Source of the DNA: Cardiocondyla obscurior
Lineage: Eukaryota > Arthropoda > Insecta > Hymenoptera > Formicidae
Length of the DNA stretch: 64,000 bases
Assembly (NCBI RefSeq): GCF_019399895.1
Contig: NC_091865.1
Location: 5,213,001 to 5,277,000, forward strand
Direction: 5' to 3'
Shown here: piece by piece, positions 12,149-23,050 of the stretch
How the letters are laid out: each line of letters begins with the position of its first letter
Position numbering within the stretch: the first letter of the stretch is position 1
Made by a program: the position numbers and the translations under genes
Notes under the pieces: generated by a model
Seen by the model: the letters and a program-made list of their open reading frames with translations, nothing else
Told to the model about the DNA's origin: nothing
Database searches by the model: none

Positions 12149-12271
12149 GTGGGTGTTCTTTTTATAAAATATTCTAATTAATATTATTAATAAAATAACA
12201 TATAAATAAAACATTTTTCTTGTTATTTTTGATAACGTTGAAAGATCTGAATTAATTTATATAGTTGTGTA

Positions 12272-14063
12272 CAGTGACCGGCAATAATGGCCTGTCGCAC
12301 TGCGGCGACGGCGGCTCCCACGCGTGAGGTGGGGTAGTGTGCGTGAAGCCTCACCGCGGATCGGGTACGTGAGGCAGGGAACGCCGAAAGGAGCGAGAGG
12401 ACGGGGGAAAATTTGGTGGGAGGTGTTCTCATGCTCTATCCCGCTCGCGACCCGTGCGTATGAGAGAGAAAGCATGAGTGAACGCTAAGAAATTATTATA
12501 GGCGTACCTTCGCTCTCTCGCTTGCACGCGTTTGTGTTTATACAGGCGGACAAAGATAGAAGTATATCGCAAGAGTACGCTATTAATTCTACACTCTTAA
12601 TCATGTATCTCCAAAAATTGGCGGTACATGTTTCATTTTTTTCCCTACGTAATTTTCGAGGTACAAAAACCAGTCTTAAATAATGTATCGCCAGAAATTC
12701 GCGGTACACGATTTATTTTTTTCCCTACGTAATTTTCGAGGTACAAGAACACTATCAAACTAGAAAGGACAATAGTATCGCGAAATTTGGACGTACTATT
12801 GTCAAGAAAATTTATGCGGTACTCGGTACATTCGCAATGAGTATCATGGCAAATACCACGTTGTACATCGCGGATATCAATGTTTGTTAACGATTTATCC
12901 ATTATATATGGATAACAAACAAGAAACTTTTATCACTATAACGCACTTTATAAAACGATATGGTTTTTGACCAGCATTGCGTATAAGCAACTCGCAACTG
13001 CTCTTATGCGGCAGACAGGCTGCAAGCGTGCAACATATAAAACAATCACGTCACGCGAAGACGCGCTTGTTCTGTCGTTTTGGCGATACATTTCTCGGTT
13101 TGGCGATACATTTTCCGTCTTGGCGATATCATTTTAAGTTTGGCGGTACACGTATGGCGATACGTACCTCCAATCTAATGTATCGCGAAATATTTGAGAA
13201 AATATGGACCACCGAAAAAAAGTACCGCGAATTTTTAAAGAAAGTACCTCTAATCCTATCATTATATGTATAATGTATCTCGTGCATTTCGTACCTCGTG
13301 CTAATGTATCGCGAAAAGTATCTCGTATCATCGTGTACCTCGAAATTTTTTAGTACCTCCAAAAATATTTGAATTTGTACCTCTAATTTGGCGGTACTAG
13401 GCGATACATGATTAACAGTGTAGCTTATACATTAAGACATTTCGCGACTTTTGACAATTGAAATTAAATACTCATGTTACTTATATTAAAAATATATATT
13501 TTTACATTACGTATAATTTAATTTTGGGATAATTTTCGTTTTCTGTCTTGAGAAAGACAATTTTAAATGCCGTTTTCTGACTTGAGAAAGACAAGGCATT
13601 TAAAATTGTCTTTCTCAAGACAGAAAACGAAAATTATCCCAAAATTAAATTATACGTAATGTAAAAATATATATTTATAATATAAGTAACATGAGTAATT
13701 AATTTCGATTGTCAAAAGTCGCGAAATGTCTTAAAGTATACGCTAGAATTAATAGCGTACTCTTGCGATATACTTCTATTTTTGTCCGCCCGTATAAACA
13801 CGAACGCGTGCAAGCGAGAGAGCGAAAGTGCGCCTATAATAATTTCTTAGCGTTCACTCATGCTTTCTCTCTCACACGCACGGGTCGCGAGCGGGATAGA
13901 GCATGAAAACACCTCCCACCAAATTTTCCCCCGTCCTCTCGCTCCTTTCGGCGTTCCCTGCCTCACGTACCCGATCCGCGGTGAGGCTTCACGCACACTA
14001 CCCCACCTCACGCATGGGAGCCGCCGTCGCCGCAGTGCGACAGGCCATTATTGCCGGTCACTG
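12272..14063. mobile_element. Long foldback DNA element, TA target site
   Basis: Both ends read CAGTGACCGGCAATAATGG in inverted orientation and are flanked by TA, as in the Tc1/mariner/pogo superfamily. Once the nested insertion at 12592-13420 is removed, nearly the whole element is one inverted repeat with its centre near 13575. It encodes no transposase, so it would depend on one supplied elsewhere. A second, end-truncated copy lies at 37111-37797. It sits in the lipase intron between the exons at 12064 and 14817. Confidence 0.8.
12592..13420. mobile_element. Nested non-autonomous element with CACT(C/G)TTAATCATG ends
   Basis: This 829-bp element begins CACTCTTAATCATGTATC, ends with the inverted form of CACTGTTAATCATGTATC and is flanked by TA. 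The paralogous foldback copy at 37153-37160 shows the uninterrupted site. Its interior is dense in short degenerate motifs, (T)GGCGATACAT and GTACCTC, in both orientations. It has no coding capacity. Confidence 0.75.
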
Positions 14064-14266
14064 TACATATTACGCTCTCGCCTGAGACACGCTAGCATTT
14101 TCTGCAATCACTCTCTCATTCTGCGTTTACATTGCGCGTCGCGGAAGAAATAACATAGACTTTAAAAAAGAATAACTTGTTTAGTTAACAACAATCTTAT
14201 ACAATGCTCGTACGTTAGTTTCAATTAAAAGTCCTGAGGCAGACTTAACAGCAGGCAGTAATAAAA

Positions 14267-14427
14267 TTAAAACCGTCTTTTAGCAACAGGAAACAAACGA
14301 TCAAGTTTATGAAAATCCTCATCATGCGGATCGCTAACTTTCGGTGCAGCGTGCTTTGGTTCGAGCGTACCAATATAATCATTTAATATATATTTTTTAA
14401 TTGTTTTTAAATTGCCGATATGTGATA
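14267..14427 (-). other. Short coding-like fragment of unknown origin
   Basis: The - strand reads open for about 53 codons to a TAA at 14267-14269, including IGTLEPKHAAPKVSDPHDED and the end PVAKRRF. The upstream side abuts the MITE that starts at 14430, so it may be the C-terminal remnant of a TE protein split by that insertion. I do not recognise a family, and no clear splice acceptor is visible. Confidence 0.3.
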
Positions 14428-14429
14428 TA

Positions 14430-14776
14430 CAGGGTGTCCCATGGTAAATTATCTTTCTTGTGGGAGTAGGTAGGGCTTATCGAGAAAAATACGAAAGTCA
14501 TATACCATTTTGTAACATTATCTATTGTCATTAAAAAAAAATTTATATGTTTAACGTAAGGACGACAATGAAGCTGCGGATAAGTGAGTGCGACAAGCGG
14601 CAGCGCTATTCGTCTGTTACGCTCACTCACCCGCCGATTTCTTGTGACTCTTAGGCTAGACATTTTAATTTTTTCTCAATAACATTCGATAATTTTACAA
14701 AACAGTATAAAACTTTTCTATTTTTCTCGATAAGCCCTACTTATTTCCGAAAAAAAATTTATTACAGAACATCCTG
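14430..14776. mobile_element. CAGGGTGT-family MITE in lipase intron
   Basis: The ends are CAGGGTGTCCC and CATCCTG next to TA dinucleotides. The interior is a long imperfect hairpin centred on GTGAGTGCGACA and its complement. Relatives lie at 41508-41881, 41886-42248 and about 16107-16341. Similar subterminal sequence precedes the terminus at 57369, beside a mariner-like transposase gene. Confidence 0.7.
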
Positions 14777-14816
14777 TATTTATTTATAAATGTATAATTT
14801 ATATCGATTGTTGCAG

Positions 14817-14959
14817 ATGATTTTCGAAATTATGATTATGGTATAGTTGAAAATTATAAACGATACAAACAGAAAACACCTCCAAGTTATGATATCAAAA
14901 AGATTACCGCTCCAATACATATATTTTACGCAGAAAATGATATGATTGTAGCAGAAGAG
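14817..14959 (+). CDS. Acid lipase-like gene, exon with catalytic Asp region
   Basis: The exon follows a TTGCAG acceptor. Its first two bases complete the split codon and it ends in phase 0 at GAG|GTAACA. It reads DFRNYDYGIVENY, then PPSYDIKKITAPI, then YAENDMIVAEE. These match the family's FxxYDYG, PPxYD and (G)xxD blocks, the last of which holds the catalytic aspartate. Confidence 0.85.
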
Positions 14960-15152
14960 GTAACATATCTGTTCAGTTTTTTATTGTCTAATTTGTTTTC
15001 ACAAATAAAAACAAATTTTTATACAAACATTACAAATCAAATTAAATGCACTGTAGTATATTAAAAAAATATTTTTGTGAATTGAATAATTTATCCATTT
15101 CTTACTCTTTATTTACTTATTTCTAATATCGTCTTCTTGTTTTAATTTTCAG

Positions 15153-15305
15153 AGTATACTAGAACTTGAGAAACACTTGCCAAATGCTTTCACTCAGAAA
15201 GTTCCATATAAACTTTTTAATCACGTAGACTTTGTGATGGCAATTGACGCAAAAACTTTTGTATATAATAGTATATTAAAAGTAATACAAAAATTTGTCT
15301 CTTAG
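15153..15305 (+). CDS. Acid lipase-like gene, terminal exon with catalytic His
   Basis: The exon starts after ATTTTCAG in phase 0 and ends at a TAG at 15303-15305. It contains the FNHVDFVMAIDA block with the catalytic histidine and the closing VYNSIL helix typical of the family. An AATAAA-like AAAATAAATT follows within 15 bases and could serve in 3' end formation. The terminal exon is 50 codons plus stop. Confidence 0.88.
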   Translation, partial: SILELEKHLPNAFTQKVPYKLFNHVDFVMAIDAKTFVYNSILKVIQKFVS

Positions 15306-15387
15306 CAAAATAAATTTAAACATTAATGTAATATACAGAGTATCCCATTTTAATTAAAAAGTAAACCTATAAATGACAATCACAAAA

Positions 15388-15506
15388 TTAATAAAAGTAT
15401 AAAGTCTGATTATGGTTTGTTGCGCCGGCACCGTGGCCACGTCCGCGGCCACATCCGCGACCACGGCCCCGGCCCCTATTTCGTCCTCCTTTTTGCCATC
15501 GTGGTG
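15388..15506 (-). CDS. Terminal exon of an RGG/RG-rich protein
   Basis: On the - strand, a TTTTCAG acceptor (15507-15513) leads into a 39-codon frame ending in TAA at 15388-15390. It reads PRWQKGGRNRGRGRGRGCGR, then GRGHGAG and a short tail. RG/RGG tails are typical of RNA-binding proteins such as Sm/LSm or GAR-domain proteins, but I cannot assign a family from a tail alone. It is convergent with the lipase gene, 83 bp from its stop. The CACTA-like element at 15560 sits just inside the upstream intron. The upstream exons were not located. Confidence 0.5.
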
Positions 15507-15559
15507 CTGAAAAGTAATAAAATAAAATATTAATTATTGATATATTGCTCACTTTTGTA

Positions 15560-16078
15560 CACTGTAAAAAATATCTGAATATTCAGACAATAAAAGTATC
15601 CGAGTTTTAAGATTTGATGTTTGAAAATAAATTTAAGACAATTCTGTTTTAATAATTAAAGATTTTTTCTTAAAATTTAGAAAAATGGCACGTTGTCTAA
15701 AATATTTACAGTTGGTGTCTAAAAAATTAGACACTGTAAAAATTTTCTTAAAATTTAGACAACAATAGTGTTTGAATTTTCAGATTTAATGTCTGAATTT
15801 TCAGATTTGAGTGTCTAAAAGTAAATTTAAGACAATTTTGTCTTAATAATCAGAAACAGGTTGAAAATTTAGAAGACTGTCTGAATATTCAGAAGACTGT
15901 CTGAATTAACCACAGGCACCGGAGCAGGTTGTCTAGGCAACAAAACAAAACCGGATAAGTTTTCACGATTCACATTTGATGACCGATCTTGATGTGTAGC
16001 GTGTGTGCATATTTCGTGCTAAGAGTGAAAATTTTATTATACTAGTGGGAATAAAGGTAAGTGGGAATTAACTTTTGT
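15560..16078 (+). repeat. CACTA-like left TIR
   Basis: This 519-bp arm matches the inverted 23051-23570 at high identity by eye, from CACTGTAAAA to GAATTAACTTTTGTA. Confidence 0.85.
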
Positions 16079-16106
16079 ACTATATTTATATTTTTTTTTG
16101 TATCTC

Positions 16107-16341
16107 AAAGATTTTTCTTTTTGCAAAAATTGGTCTGAAGCCTAGTTTCCGAGTAATTAATTAAAATATTTAGCGTAAGAGCGACTCACCCGCAGCTTCC
16201 TTGTCGCTCTTACGCTAAATATTTTAATTAATTACTCGGAAACTAGGCTACAGACCAATTTTTGCAAAAGGAAAAATCATTTTAGAATTCTTTCAAGAAT
16301 ACGTATCTTCAAGAACACTATACTTGTTTCGAATCACCCTG
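16107..16341. mobile_element. Hairpin MITE with ACCCTGTA end
   Basis: The arms pair across 16107-16185 and 16203-16290, including TTAGCGTAAGAGCGAC and its complement. The right boundary reads CACCCTG|TA, as in the CAGGGTGT family. The left boundary is unclear. It lies just upstream of the transposase gene. Confidence 0.55.
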
Positions 16342-16443
16342 TATACATACAAATAGCTTTATTCATTTATATTTTCTTTGTTCTGCAGATTTGCACTTTA
16401 TAAAAGAAAAAAAGCACGCGACACAATCTCTAATATTTCAATC

Positions 16444-18987
16444 ATGTTTTCTTGTCGTTTTTGTACATACAAAACTGAAAATCTCAGAAATCATCTAAGA
16501 CATCGAAAATCCTATCGTCACCTTACCTCTGCTTATTACTGCGGATATCATAATTGTAAAATTAAATTTTTAACTGAAAGTAGCCTTCGTTCCCATCTCA
16601 TTCGATCGCACAAATTTTACGTTAGCCAGGTAAAAGATAAACGTACTTTCTGCGTGTCTGATAATGAGGCAAAATTTATATGCACTGTGCAAATTTGTAA
16701 AAAGAAAGTCGACAATTACAAGGCATTAATAAAGCACCTTAAAGAGCATATCGTTAATGAATTGGAAGTAACTTGTCCTTATAATGGTTGCGACAAAAAA
16801 TATAAAAGAGTAAGCTCATTTACAGGACATTTGACGAAAAAACATAGAATTCTGACTAAAACTGACGATTTAAACTATAATCCTGACAATGTATTACAAT
16901 TGAATTTTTTGGAAGAAGCAAATCAAAATTTAGTTCCAAACAATATAAACGAAAATAGTAGTGATGAGGAAGATATTATTGAAGATGATGAATTATTTAT
17001 TAAGGCTTTGTCTACTTTCTATCTCAAACTTGAATGCCAATATCTGATTCCGGAGAGTACTATCCAATATATTGTTGAGGAGTTGAAGATTTTAATTGAG
17101 CATGAACACAAAAGAATTGAACAAAAATTAAAAGACCATTTTCAAAAAAGTAATATGTTTACTTTTACTCCAGAAGTACAACAAATTTTAAAAGATGTTT
17201 TTCAAAATAATACAAATTCTATTATTTCTAAAAAAATGCAAACTACTTTTTTACGAAAACAATTTTATAAGTCGCATTTTAATTTTATTTGGTCTAAAAA
17301 AAAAATCTTAGCAAATGGACAATTCTTGCACTATATACCTATTTTAGAAACTTTAAAGACATTGTTTTACAATAAATCGCTTGATTTCGACATTAATATG
17401 CCTGTACAACATGAAAATAATTTGTTAAAAGATTTTACAGATGGTAATGCTTTTAAATCCAATACATTTTTTAAAGAAAATCCAAATGGATTACGTTTAA
17501 TATTATATCAGGATGATTTTGAAGTTGTGACACCTATTGGATCTGCAAAAGGTAAACACGTACTTACTGGTGTGTACCTTGCTATTGGAAATCTTCCGGA
17601 TTATATTCGATTTCAAAAAAATTCTATTTATCTAGTGGCATTATGTAAAAAGAAAAATTTTGATCATCAAGCTGTATTTGGTGAAATAGTGAAAGATTTA
17701 AAAATTCTTGAAAGTGTTGGGATAAATATTCCTGCTTATGGTACTATTAAAGGGTCACTTGTTTTTATTGCAGGAGATAATTTAGGGAGTCATACATTAG
17801 GCGGATTTGTTGACAATTTTAGTAGATCGCTTTATTTCTGTCGATACTGTCATTTAAATAAATATGAATTTTATGATGAAAATGGTGAATGCAAAATTTT
17901 TGAAAACAGGACAATTGATTCATACAAGAATTGTTTAACAAAAGTAAAAGTTAACGATGAAACTGGAGAAATCACGTCTTATTATAGTGTAAAATTTAAT
18001 TCCATTTTCAACAATTTATTATATTACCACGTATGTAATGCTGGTCTCCCACCATGTTTGGGACATGATTTAATGGAGGGAGTAATTACATATGATCTCG
18101 CACTTTTTATTAATTATTTTATAAATCAGAGTTGGTTTACGCTTAGTGAGTTAAACAATATGATTGATAAATTTTCATACTCAAAAGAAGATCGAAAAGA
18201 TAAACCACTCCGCTTAAAACCAAATGTTGAAAAAATAAGAGGCGATGCATGGCAGATCTGGACGTTTTTGAGATTATTTCCTTTGATAATAATCAATCAT
18301 ATTGGGGATAAGGACAATGAAATATGGCAGTGTCTACTCCTTTTGACGGAAATAATTGAAATTGTGTGTGCACCTATTATACATACCTCATATTTGCCAT
18401 ATTTGCAAACATTAATTCAAAATTACTTTATAATGAGAAAAGAACTTTTTCCTGATGTGCGACTCCGTCCTAAACATCACTACATGTCGCATTATCCAGA
18501 ACTTATTAATATTTACGGACCACTTATAAAAGTATGGACAATGAGATTCGAAAGCAAACATACATTTTTTAAACGTGTCTTGAGATCATGCCATAATTTT
18601 AAAAATATTACTTATACACTCAGTACAAAACATGAATTTTTACAAAGTTTCTGTAGATTAGGAGGAAGATATGATCTGAAAAATGTTAATACATCTAATA
18701 GGACAAAAATTTTTTTGAATATGTATTCAAAAAGTTTACAGAATGCAGTGCTTAGGGCACATCTTGAACTTAATCTGCAGAAATGTGAAACTGTATCTTT
18801 AAAAGGAACAATTTATGAAATAGGAAATATCGTGGCTGTACAGCAAGATAGCTATCAAGAAAATGTAATTATGGAAGAAATAAGACTAATACTTTTTGAT
18901 ATTAAAGAAAATATATACTTTGTAATTAAAACTATAAAAACCAAATTTAGACCACATAACAGAGAATATGAGAAATTGGATGGATGA
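16444..18987 (+). CDS. CACTA/EnSpm-like transposase with four C2H2 fingers
   Basis: I start at the ATG before FSCRFCTYKTENLRNH. An upstream in-frame stretch from 16387 follows a TTCTGCAG acceptor and may be a 5' exon. The first ~140 residues hold four C2H2-type fingers (CRFC, CGYHNC, CTVQIC, CPYNGC, each with paired His). The rest resembles the EnSpm-type DDE transposase: YQDDFEV, GSAKGKH, FIAGDNLGSHTLGGF, CRYCH, LGHDLMEGV, and KPKHH-like RPKHHYMSHYP. Candidate acidic residues are in QDD, GDN and LMEG. The ends of the protein would bind the palindromic TIR motifs. The last ~10 residues are replaced where the LINE joins, so the native C-terminus may be lost. Confidence 0.8.
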   Translation: MFSCRFCTYKTENLRNHLRHRKSYRHLTSAYYCGYHNCKIKFLTESSLRSHLIRSHKFYVSQVKDKRTFCVSDNEAKFICTVQICKKKVDNYKALIKHLKEHIVNELEVTCPYNGCDKKYKRVSSFTGHLTKKHRILTKTDDLNYNPDNVLQLNFLEEANQNLVPNNINENSSDEEDIIEDDELFIKALSTFYLKLECQYLIPESTIQYIVEELKILIEHEHKRIEQKLKDHFQKSNMFTFTPEVQQILKDVFQNNTNSIISKKMQTTFLRKQFYKSHFNFIWSKKKILANGQFLHYIPILETLKTLFYNKSLDFDINMPVQHENNLLKDFTDGNAFKSNTFFKENPNGLRLILYQDDFEVVTPIGSAKGKHVLTGVYLAIGNLPDYIRFQKNSIYLVALCKKKNFDHQAVFGEIVKDLKILESVGINIPAYGTIKGSLVFIAGDNLGSHTLGGFVDNFSRSLYFCRYCHLNKYEFYDENGECKIFENRTIDSYKNCLTKVKVNDETGEITSYYSVKFNSIFNNLLYYHVCNAGLPPCLGHDLMEGVITYDLALFINYFINQSWFTLSELNNMIDKFSYSKEDRKDKPLRLKPNVEKIRGDAWQIWTFLRLFPLIIINHIGDKDNEIWQCLLLLTEIIEIVCAPIIHTSYLPYLQTLIQNYFIMRKELFPDVRLRPKHHYMSHYPELINIYGPLIKVWTMRFESKHTFFKRVLRSCHNFKNITYTLSTKHEFLQSFCRLGGRYDLKNVNTSNRTKIFLNMYSKSLQNAVLRAHLELNLQKCETVSLKGTIYEIGNIVAVQQDSYQENVIMEEIRLILFDIKENIYFVIKTIKTKFRPHNREYEKLDG

Positions 18988-21676
18988 AAAAGAGGAAGGA
19001 ACGAGATATTTAATAGGGGAAGACTTTAATGTGAGGACGGGAGAAGAGGGCGGGTTATGGGATAATGAAAAAGGAGAAGAAGATAAGGAAGAGAGAAAAA
19101 GGAAAACAAAGGATAAAAAAATTACAGGAAAAGGAAAAAAATTTTGTAAAGTTTTGGAAGAAGCAGGATGGGGAATAGTCAATGGTTGTACAAGAGGAGA
19201 TGAAGAGGGTGAATGGACATATGTAGGGGGAAGAGGAAAAACAGTGATAGACTATGTGATCAGTAATGTGGAATCAAAAGGAGAAATAGTAGAAATGAAG
19301 GTGGGGGAGGAAGTGGACTCAGACAATTTACCCTTAATAGTGACGATAAAAAGGGAGGGAGGAAAGATGAGAAGATGTAAATATGGTAAAAAAAAAGAGC
19401 ACGAGACTAGCTTGGAGTGAGAAGGAGAGGAAAATTTTCAGGGAAAAATATAAAGAAAAAAGAGAGAAAGAAAACAATACGGAGGAAAATTGGAGAAGTT
19501 TTAGTAAGGAACTGGAAAAAACAAAGAAAGTAGTTAAAAAGGAAATGAAAAAAGAGGAGGGGAAAAAACCAAAAGAAAGATGGTGGAATGAGGATTGTAA
19601 AAGGAAAAAAGGTGAAGTAAAAGAAGAAATGCAAAAATGGAGGAAGGGGGAAGGAAGTGAGGAGAATTATAAAAAGAAGAAAAGTGAATATAAGAAGCTA
19701 TGTGAGGAGAAAAAATTGCAAGAAAAGGTGAGATGGGAGAAAGAAATAGAAAAAATTAGAAAAGAGGGAGAAGTATGGAAAGTCGTAAACAAGGGAAGAA
19801 AAAAAAGGAAGGAAGTGGAGGAAAAAATAAAGATTGAAGAATGGGACGGATATTTTAAGGAAATGTTAGGAGGAGTGGAATGGAGAGTAAAAGAAGAAAT
19901 AGGAGGAGAGAGAATAGAAGACAATGAGGAAGATATAAATAGAGAAGAATTTGAAAATGTAATAAGAAGGTTGAAAAAAGGAAAAGCAGCAGGAAGTGAT
20001 GGTTTAGAAAATGAAATGTGGAAATGGGGAGGGGGGAAGTAAAAGAGAAATTATGGGAAATGTGCAAAAGGGTATAGAGGGGGGAGGGGATGCCGGAGGA
20101 ATGGAGAGAAGGTGTGGTAGTTCCGGTGTTAAAAAAAGGAAAAAATGAAAAAGTAGAAGAGTATAGAGGGATAACGTTGACACAGACTGCGTACAAAGTG
20201 TATGCATCTGTGTTAGCAGAAAGATTAAGAAAGGATATAGAAGAAAAAGGAATATTACTGCAGAGTTAGGCCGGTTTTAGAAGAGACATGGGGACAGTGG
20301 ATCAGATATATGTGTTAAATTACCTGCTAAATAAGAAGATAGAGGAAAAGGAAGGAAAAATGGTAATAGCGTTTATAGATATGAAAGCGGCTTTTGACTC
20401 TGTAGATAGGAAAAAATTGGTAGAAACAATGAAGAAAAGAGGGATAAGAGAGGGATTAATAAAAAGATGTGAGGAAATATTAATGGAAACGGTGAATAAA
20501 GTTAAGGTGAAGGATAAAGAAGGGAAAAGGTTTTGGACGATAAAGGGAGTAAGACAGGGGTGTCCGCTTAGCCTCAGCCTGTTCACACTCTTGTTGGCGG
20601 ACATAGACGAAGAACTAGAAAAAGGAGGATGGGGGGGGGTATAAGAATAAAAGACAGGAGGGTTTACTCGCTGGAATACGCGGATGACATTGCACTACTG
20701 GCAGAAAATGAGGCAGGGATGAAAGGAATGATTAAAAACATGGAAGAATATGTAAAGGAAAAGGGATTGCAAGTGAATGTAAAGAAAACAAAGATAATGA
20801 GGTGTAGAAAGGGGGGAGGGAGATGGAAAAAAAATTAATGGGTATGGAAAGGGGAAGAAATAGAGGAAGTAAAAAGTTTCAAGTATTTTGGATACATAAT
20901 CATGAGAAATGGAGAGCAGAAGAAGCATGTAAAGGACAGAGTAAAAAGAGCGGCAAGAATAATGGGGCAGGTGTGGAGTATAGGTAAAAGAAAATTCGGA
21001 AAAGATTGGAGTAAAAGAATATGGCTATTTGTTAAACTGGTATGGTCGGTTATTAATTATGGCGTGGAAATATGGGGATGGAAGGAAAGAGAAGAGGTAG
21101 AGATATTACAGAAAAAATACTTGAGATGGGTGCTGGGAGTAAGAAGATATGTACCAGGATATATGGTGAGAGGAGAACTACAGAGGGATAAATTGAAAGG
21201 TAGAGCAGGGATGAGAGCATGGAAATATGAAAAACGGCTAGAAGAAGGGAAAGGAGGAGTTTTAGCAAAATGGTGCTGGGAAGAAATGAAGGGAAGAGCA
21301 AGGGAGGGAAGAAGCAAAGGAAAATGGAAAAAAGAAAGAGAGGAATTTTTTAAAAAATTTGGGTGGTCTGGAAAAGAGGTGGAAGATCTAAGAGAAAGAG
21401 GGGAAATAAGGGGGGAATATTTGGTGGAAAAGGATAAAGAATGGCAAAGAGAGGAAAGATGGAAAAAAATAAGAGAGTCAAGATTCAATAAGTATTATAA
21501 AAAAGTGAAAGAGGAAGGGATACCAGGATATTTGAAATTGGGGTGGAAGGAAGAAAAATGACAAAGAGTGGCAAAATTTAGATTAGGGGAGGAAATGAGA
21601 GGAAATAAATATTGGGAGGGGGAGGAGAAAAGAAAATGTAGAATTTGTTTGAAGAAGGAAGAAACGTGGGAACATA
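18968..21676 (+). pseudogene. LINE ORF2: APE endonuclease and reverse transcriptase, frameshifted
   Basis: Several frames cover one decayed polyprotein. The first block (18968-19420) is the C-terminal half of an AP-endonuclease-like domain (GEDFNVRTGEEGG, TYVGGRGKT, then DSDNLPL where SDH is usual). A lysine/glutamate-rich linker follows (WWNEDCKRKK). Reverse transcriptase motifs are spread over 20288-20838 (FIDMKAAFDSVDR, GVRQGCPLS, YADDIALLAE). The C-terminal part (20902-21676) includes WGWKERE, a PGYMVR block and a CRIC cysteine motif. The N-terminal half of the endonuclease is missing. At least four frame changes make this copy non-functional. I do not assign a LINE clade. Confidence 0.75.
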
Positions 21677-22407
21677 TGTGGACGTTGACGGTGTCCAGCC
21701 GGCGCTACAAGTCGCGCAGAATAGGGGGTCACAATTTAAGACAGAAAGGCAGACACTTGACAAATTCACAAACAAAAATCAGATATATTTAACAAACAAA
21801 TAAAGAAAATAACAAGCGATAATAAACACAATAAAAAGTAAAGTACAAATTATAAAAAAAAGCGATCCTCTCATTTGAGGAAATAAAAGCGGGTCGGTAT
21901 AGACCGCGTTTCACTTATCTGTATTCCGCAACGGCGGAAGAATGCTGTCAGCAGCAGACGCAAGGAACTCGCAGTTCGCAGCTTGCGGTTCGCAATTCGT
22001 GATTCGCCGTTCGCAGTTCGTGATTCGCAAAAGGCCTGGCCAGGCTTGAGCACGCAGAGTAATTCGCACGTATGCACTCGATGCACAAACTGGAACGCGG
22101 TTGAAGGAATAAAGTATAAAATACAAAGTGTCGTGGAAGACGACAGCTCAGCGATGTGCTCGCTTTGGAACTCGGAAGGAATCTGAGGGCTCGACTGACG
22201 CAACGAGCCTCCAGAGCTATTGTTCAGAGAAAGTAAATCGGGAGAGTCCCGGAAGATTAGCCGGGGAAGTCCCGAGACAAAGTCCGTTCATAGAGTGAAT
22301 AAAATTAAAAGACAGGCCGCGGGATTAGAATTTGCTTCCTCCTCCGGACGGCCGGTAATGTGTGAGGTGGCGTCATCCGACGTGCGAAGTCGGAGGGATC
22401 CGCCACA
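21677..22407. mobile_element. Solo LTR with CATA target duplication
   Basis: A 731-bp insertion with ends TGTGG...CCACA interrupts the LINE. The duplication CATA is exact at 21673-21676 and 22408-22411, and the uninterrupted LINE sequence can be read in copy B near 50340. A cluster of TTCGCAGTTCG/GATTCGC repeats lies near 21975-22030. The 4-bp duplication suits a Gypsy-type LTR. Confidence 0.75.
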
Positions 22408-23050
22408 CATATATGGGAGGAATGTATAGACTGGGGAAACGAGAATAGTTGGGAGGAAATGGTGGAGGAAATTCTGGGAGGAGAAGGAAGGGGGGTTGAT
22501 TGGTTAGAAACTTTGGAAAGAATAAGGGAGGGAAATGGGAGTGAATGAAAGTATGAAAGAGGTTAAAAAAAATAAAGAAATAAAATAAAGAGCGTCGGAA
22601 GCGGGGGTCCAAAGGTAGAATTTAAGATAAAATAAGGCGGAATATAGTAAAGGTATGAATGAAAGTGTGATCTCTCTCTCTCTCTCTCGACGCGCAAGTA
22701 ATAGAATAAAAGCGTAAAAAAGCGTAGGATATAAGTTTTATTTTCAGGAATTGTTGCAGAAAGAAAGAAGATTATAAAAGTAAAAATAAGTTAGAGATAA
22801 GACAAGTTGTAATGCGTAGATATGTAAGGAGGTAATGATGATGAGAAGGAATAGTGTAAAAGAAAAGGAGAAATTTGTTAAGAAAAGGAAAAGGATATAG
22901 AAAGGAACGAAAAAGTGGCGGAAAGTATTTTGTTTTTGTTATATAAAAATATGAAGTTTTAAGATATAGTTTATGAGAAAATGTAAAACAAATCTGTGGG
23001 ATGCGAAAGTCCTGTTGTACCTCTAAGGAAATGAATAAACACCTTATATA

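Larger units (their letters stand above)
18961..23050 (+). mobile_element. LINE (non-LTR retrotransposon) copy A, 5' truncated
   Basis: The insertion joins the 3' end of the CACTA-like transposase and runs to the right TIR. The 3' UTR has a (CT)n tract near 22672-22688 and ends AATAAACACCTTATATA, the same tail as the copies at 48166-50965 and 44345-45354. I find no clear target duplication at this copy. The solo LTR at 21677-22407 interrupts it. Confidence 0.75.

Noticed and set aside
15560..15573. Clean 3-bp target duplication for the CACTA-like element
   Set aside because: The flanks read GTA and ATA, so the duplication is imperfect and is not claimed as exact.
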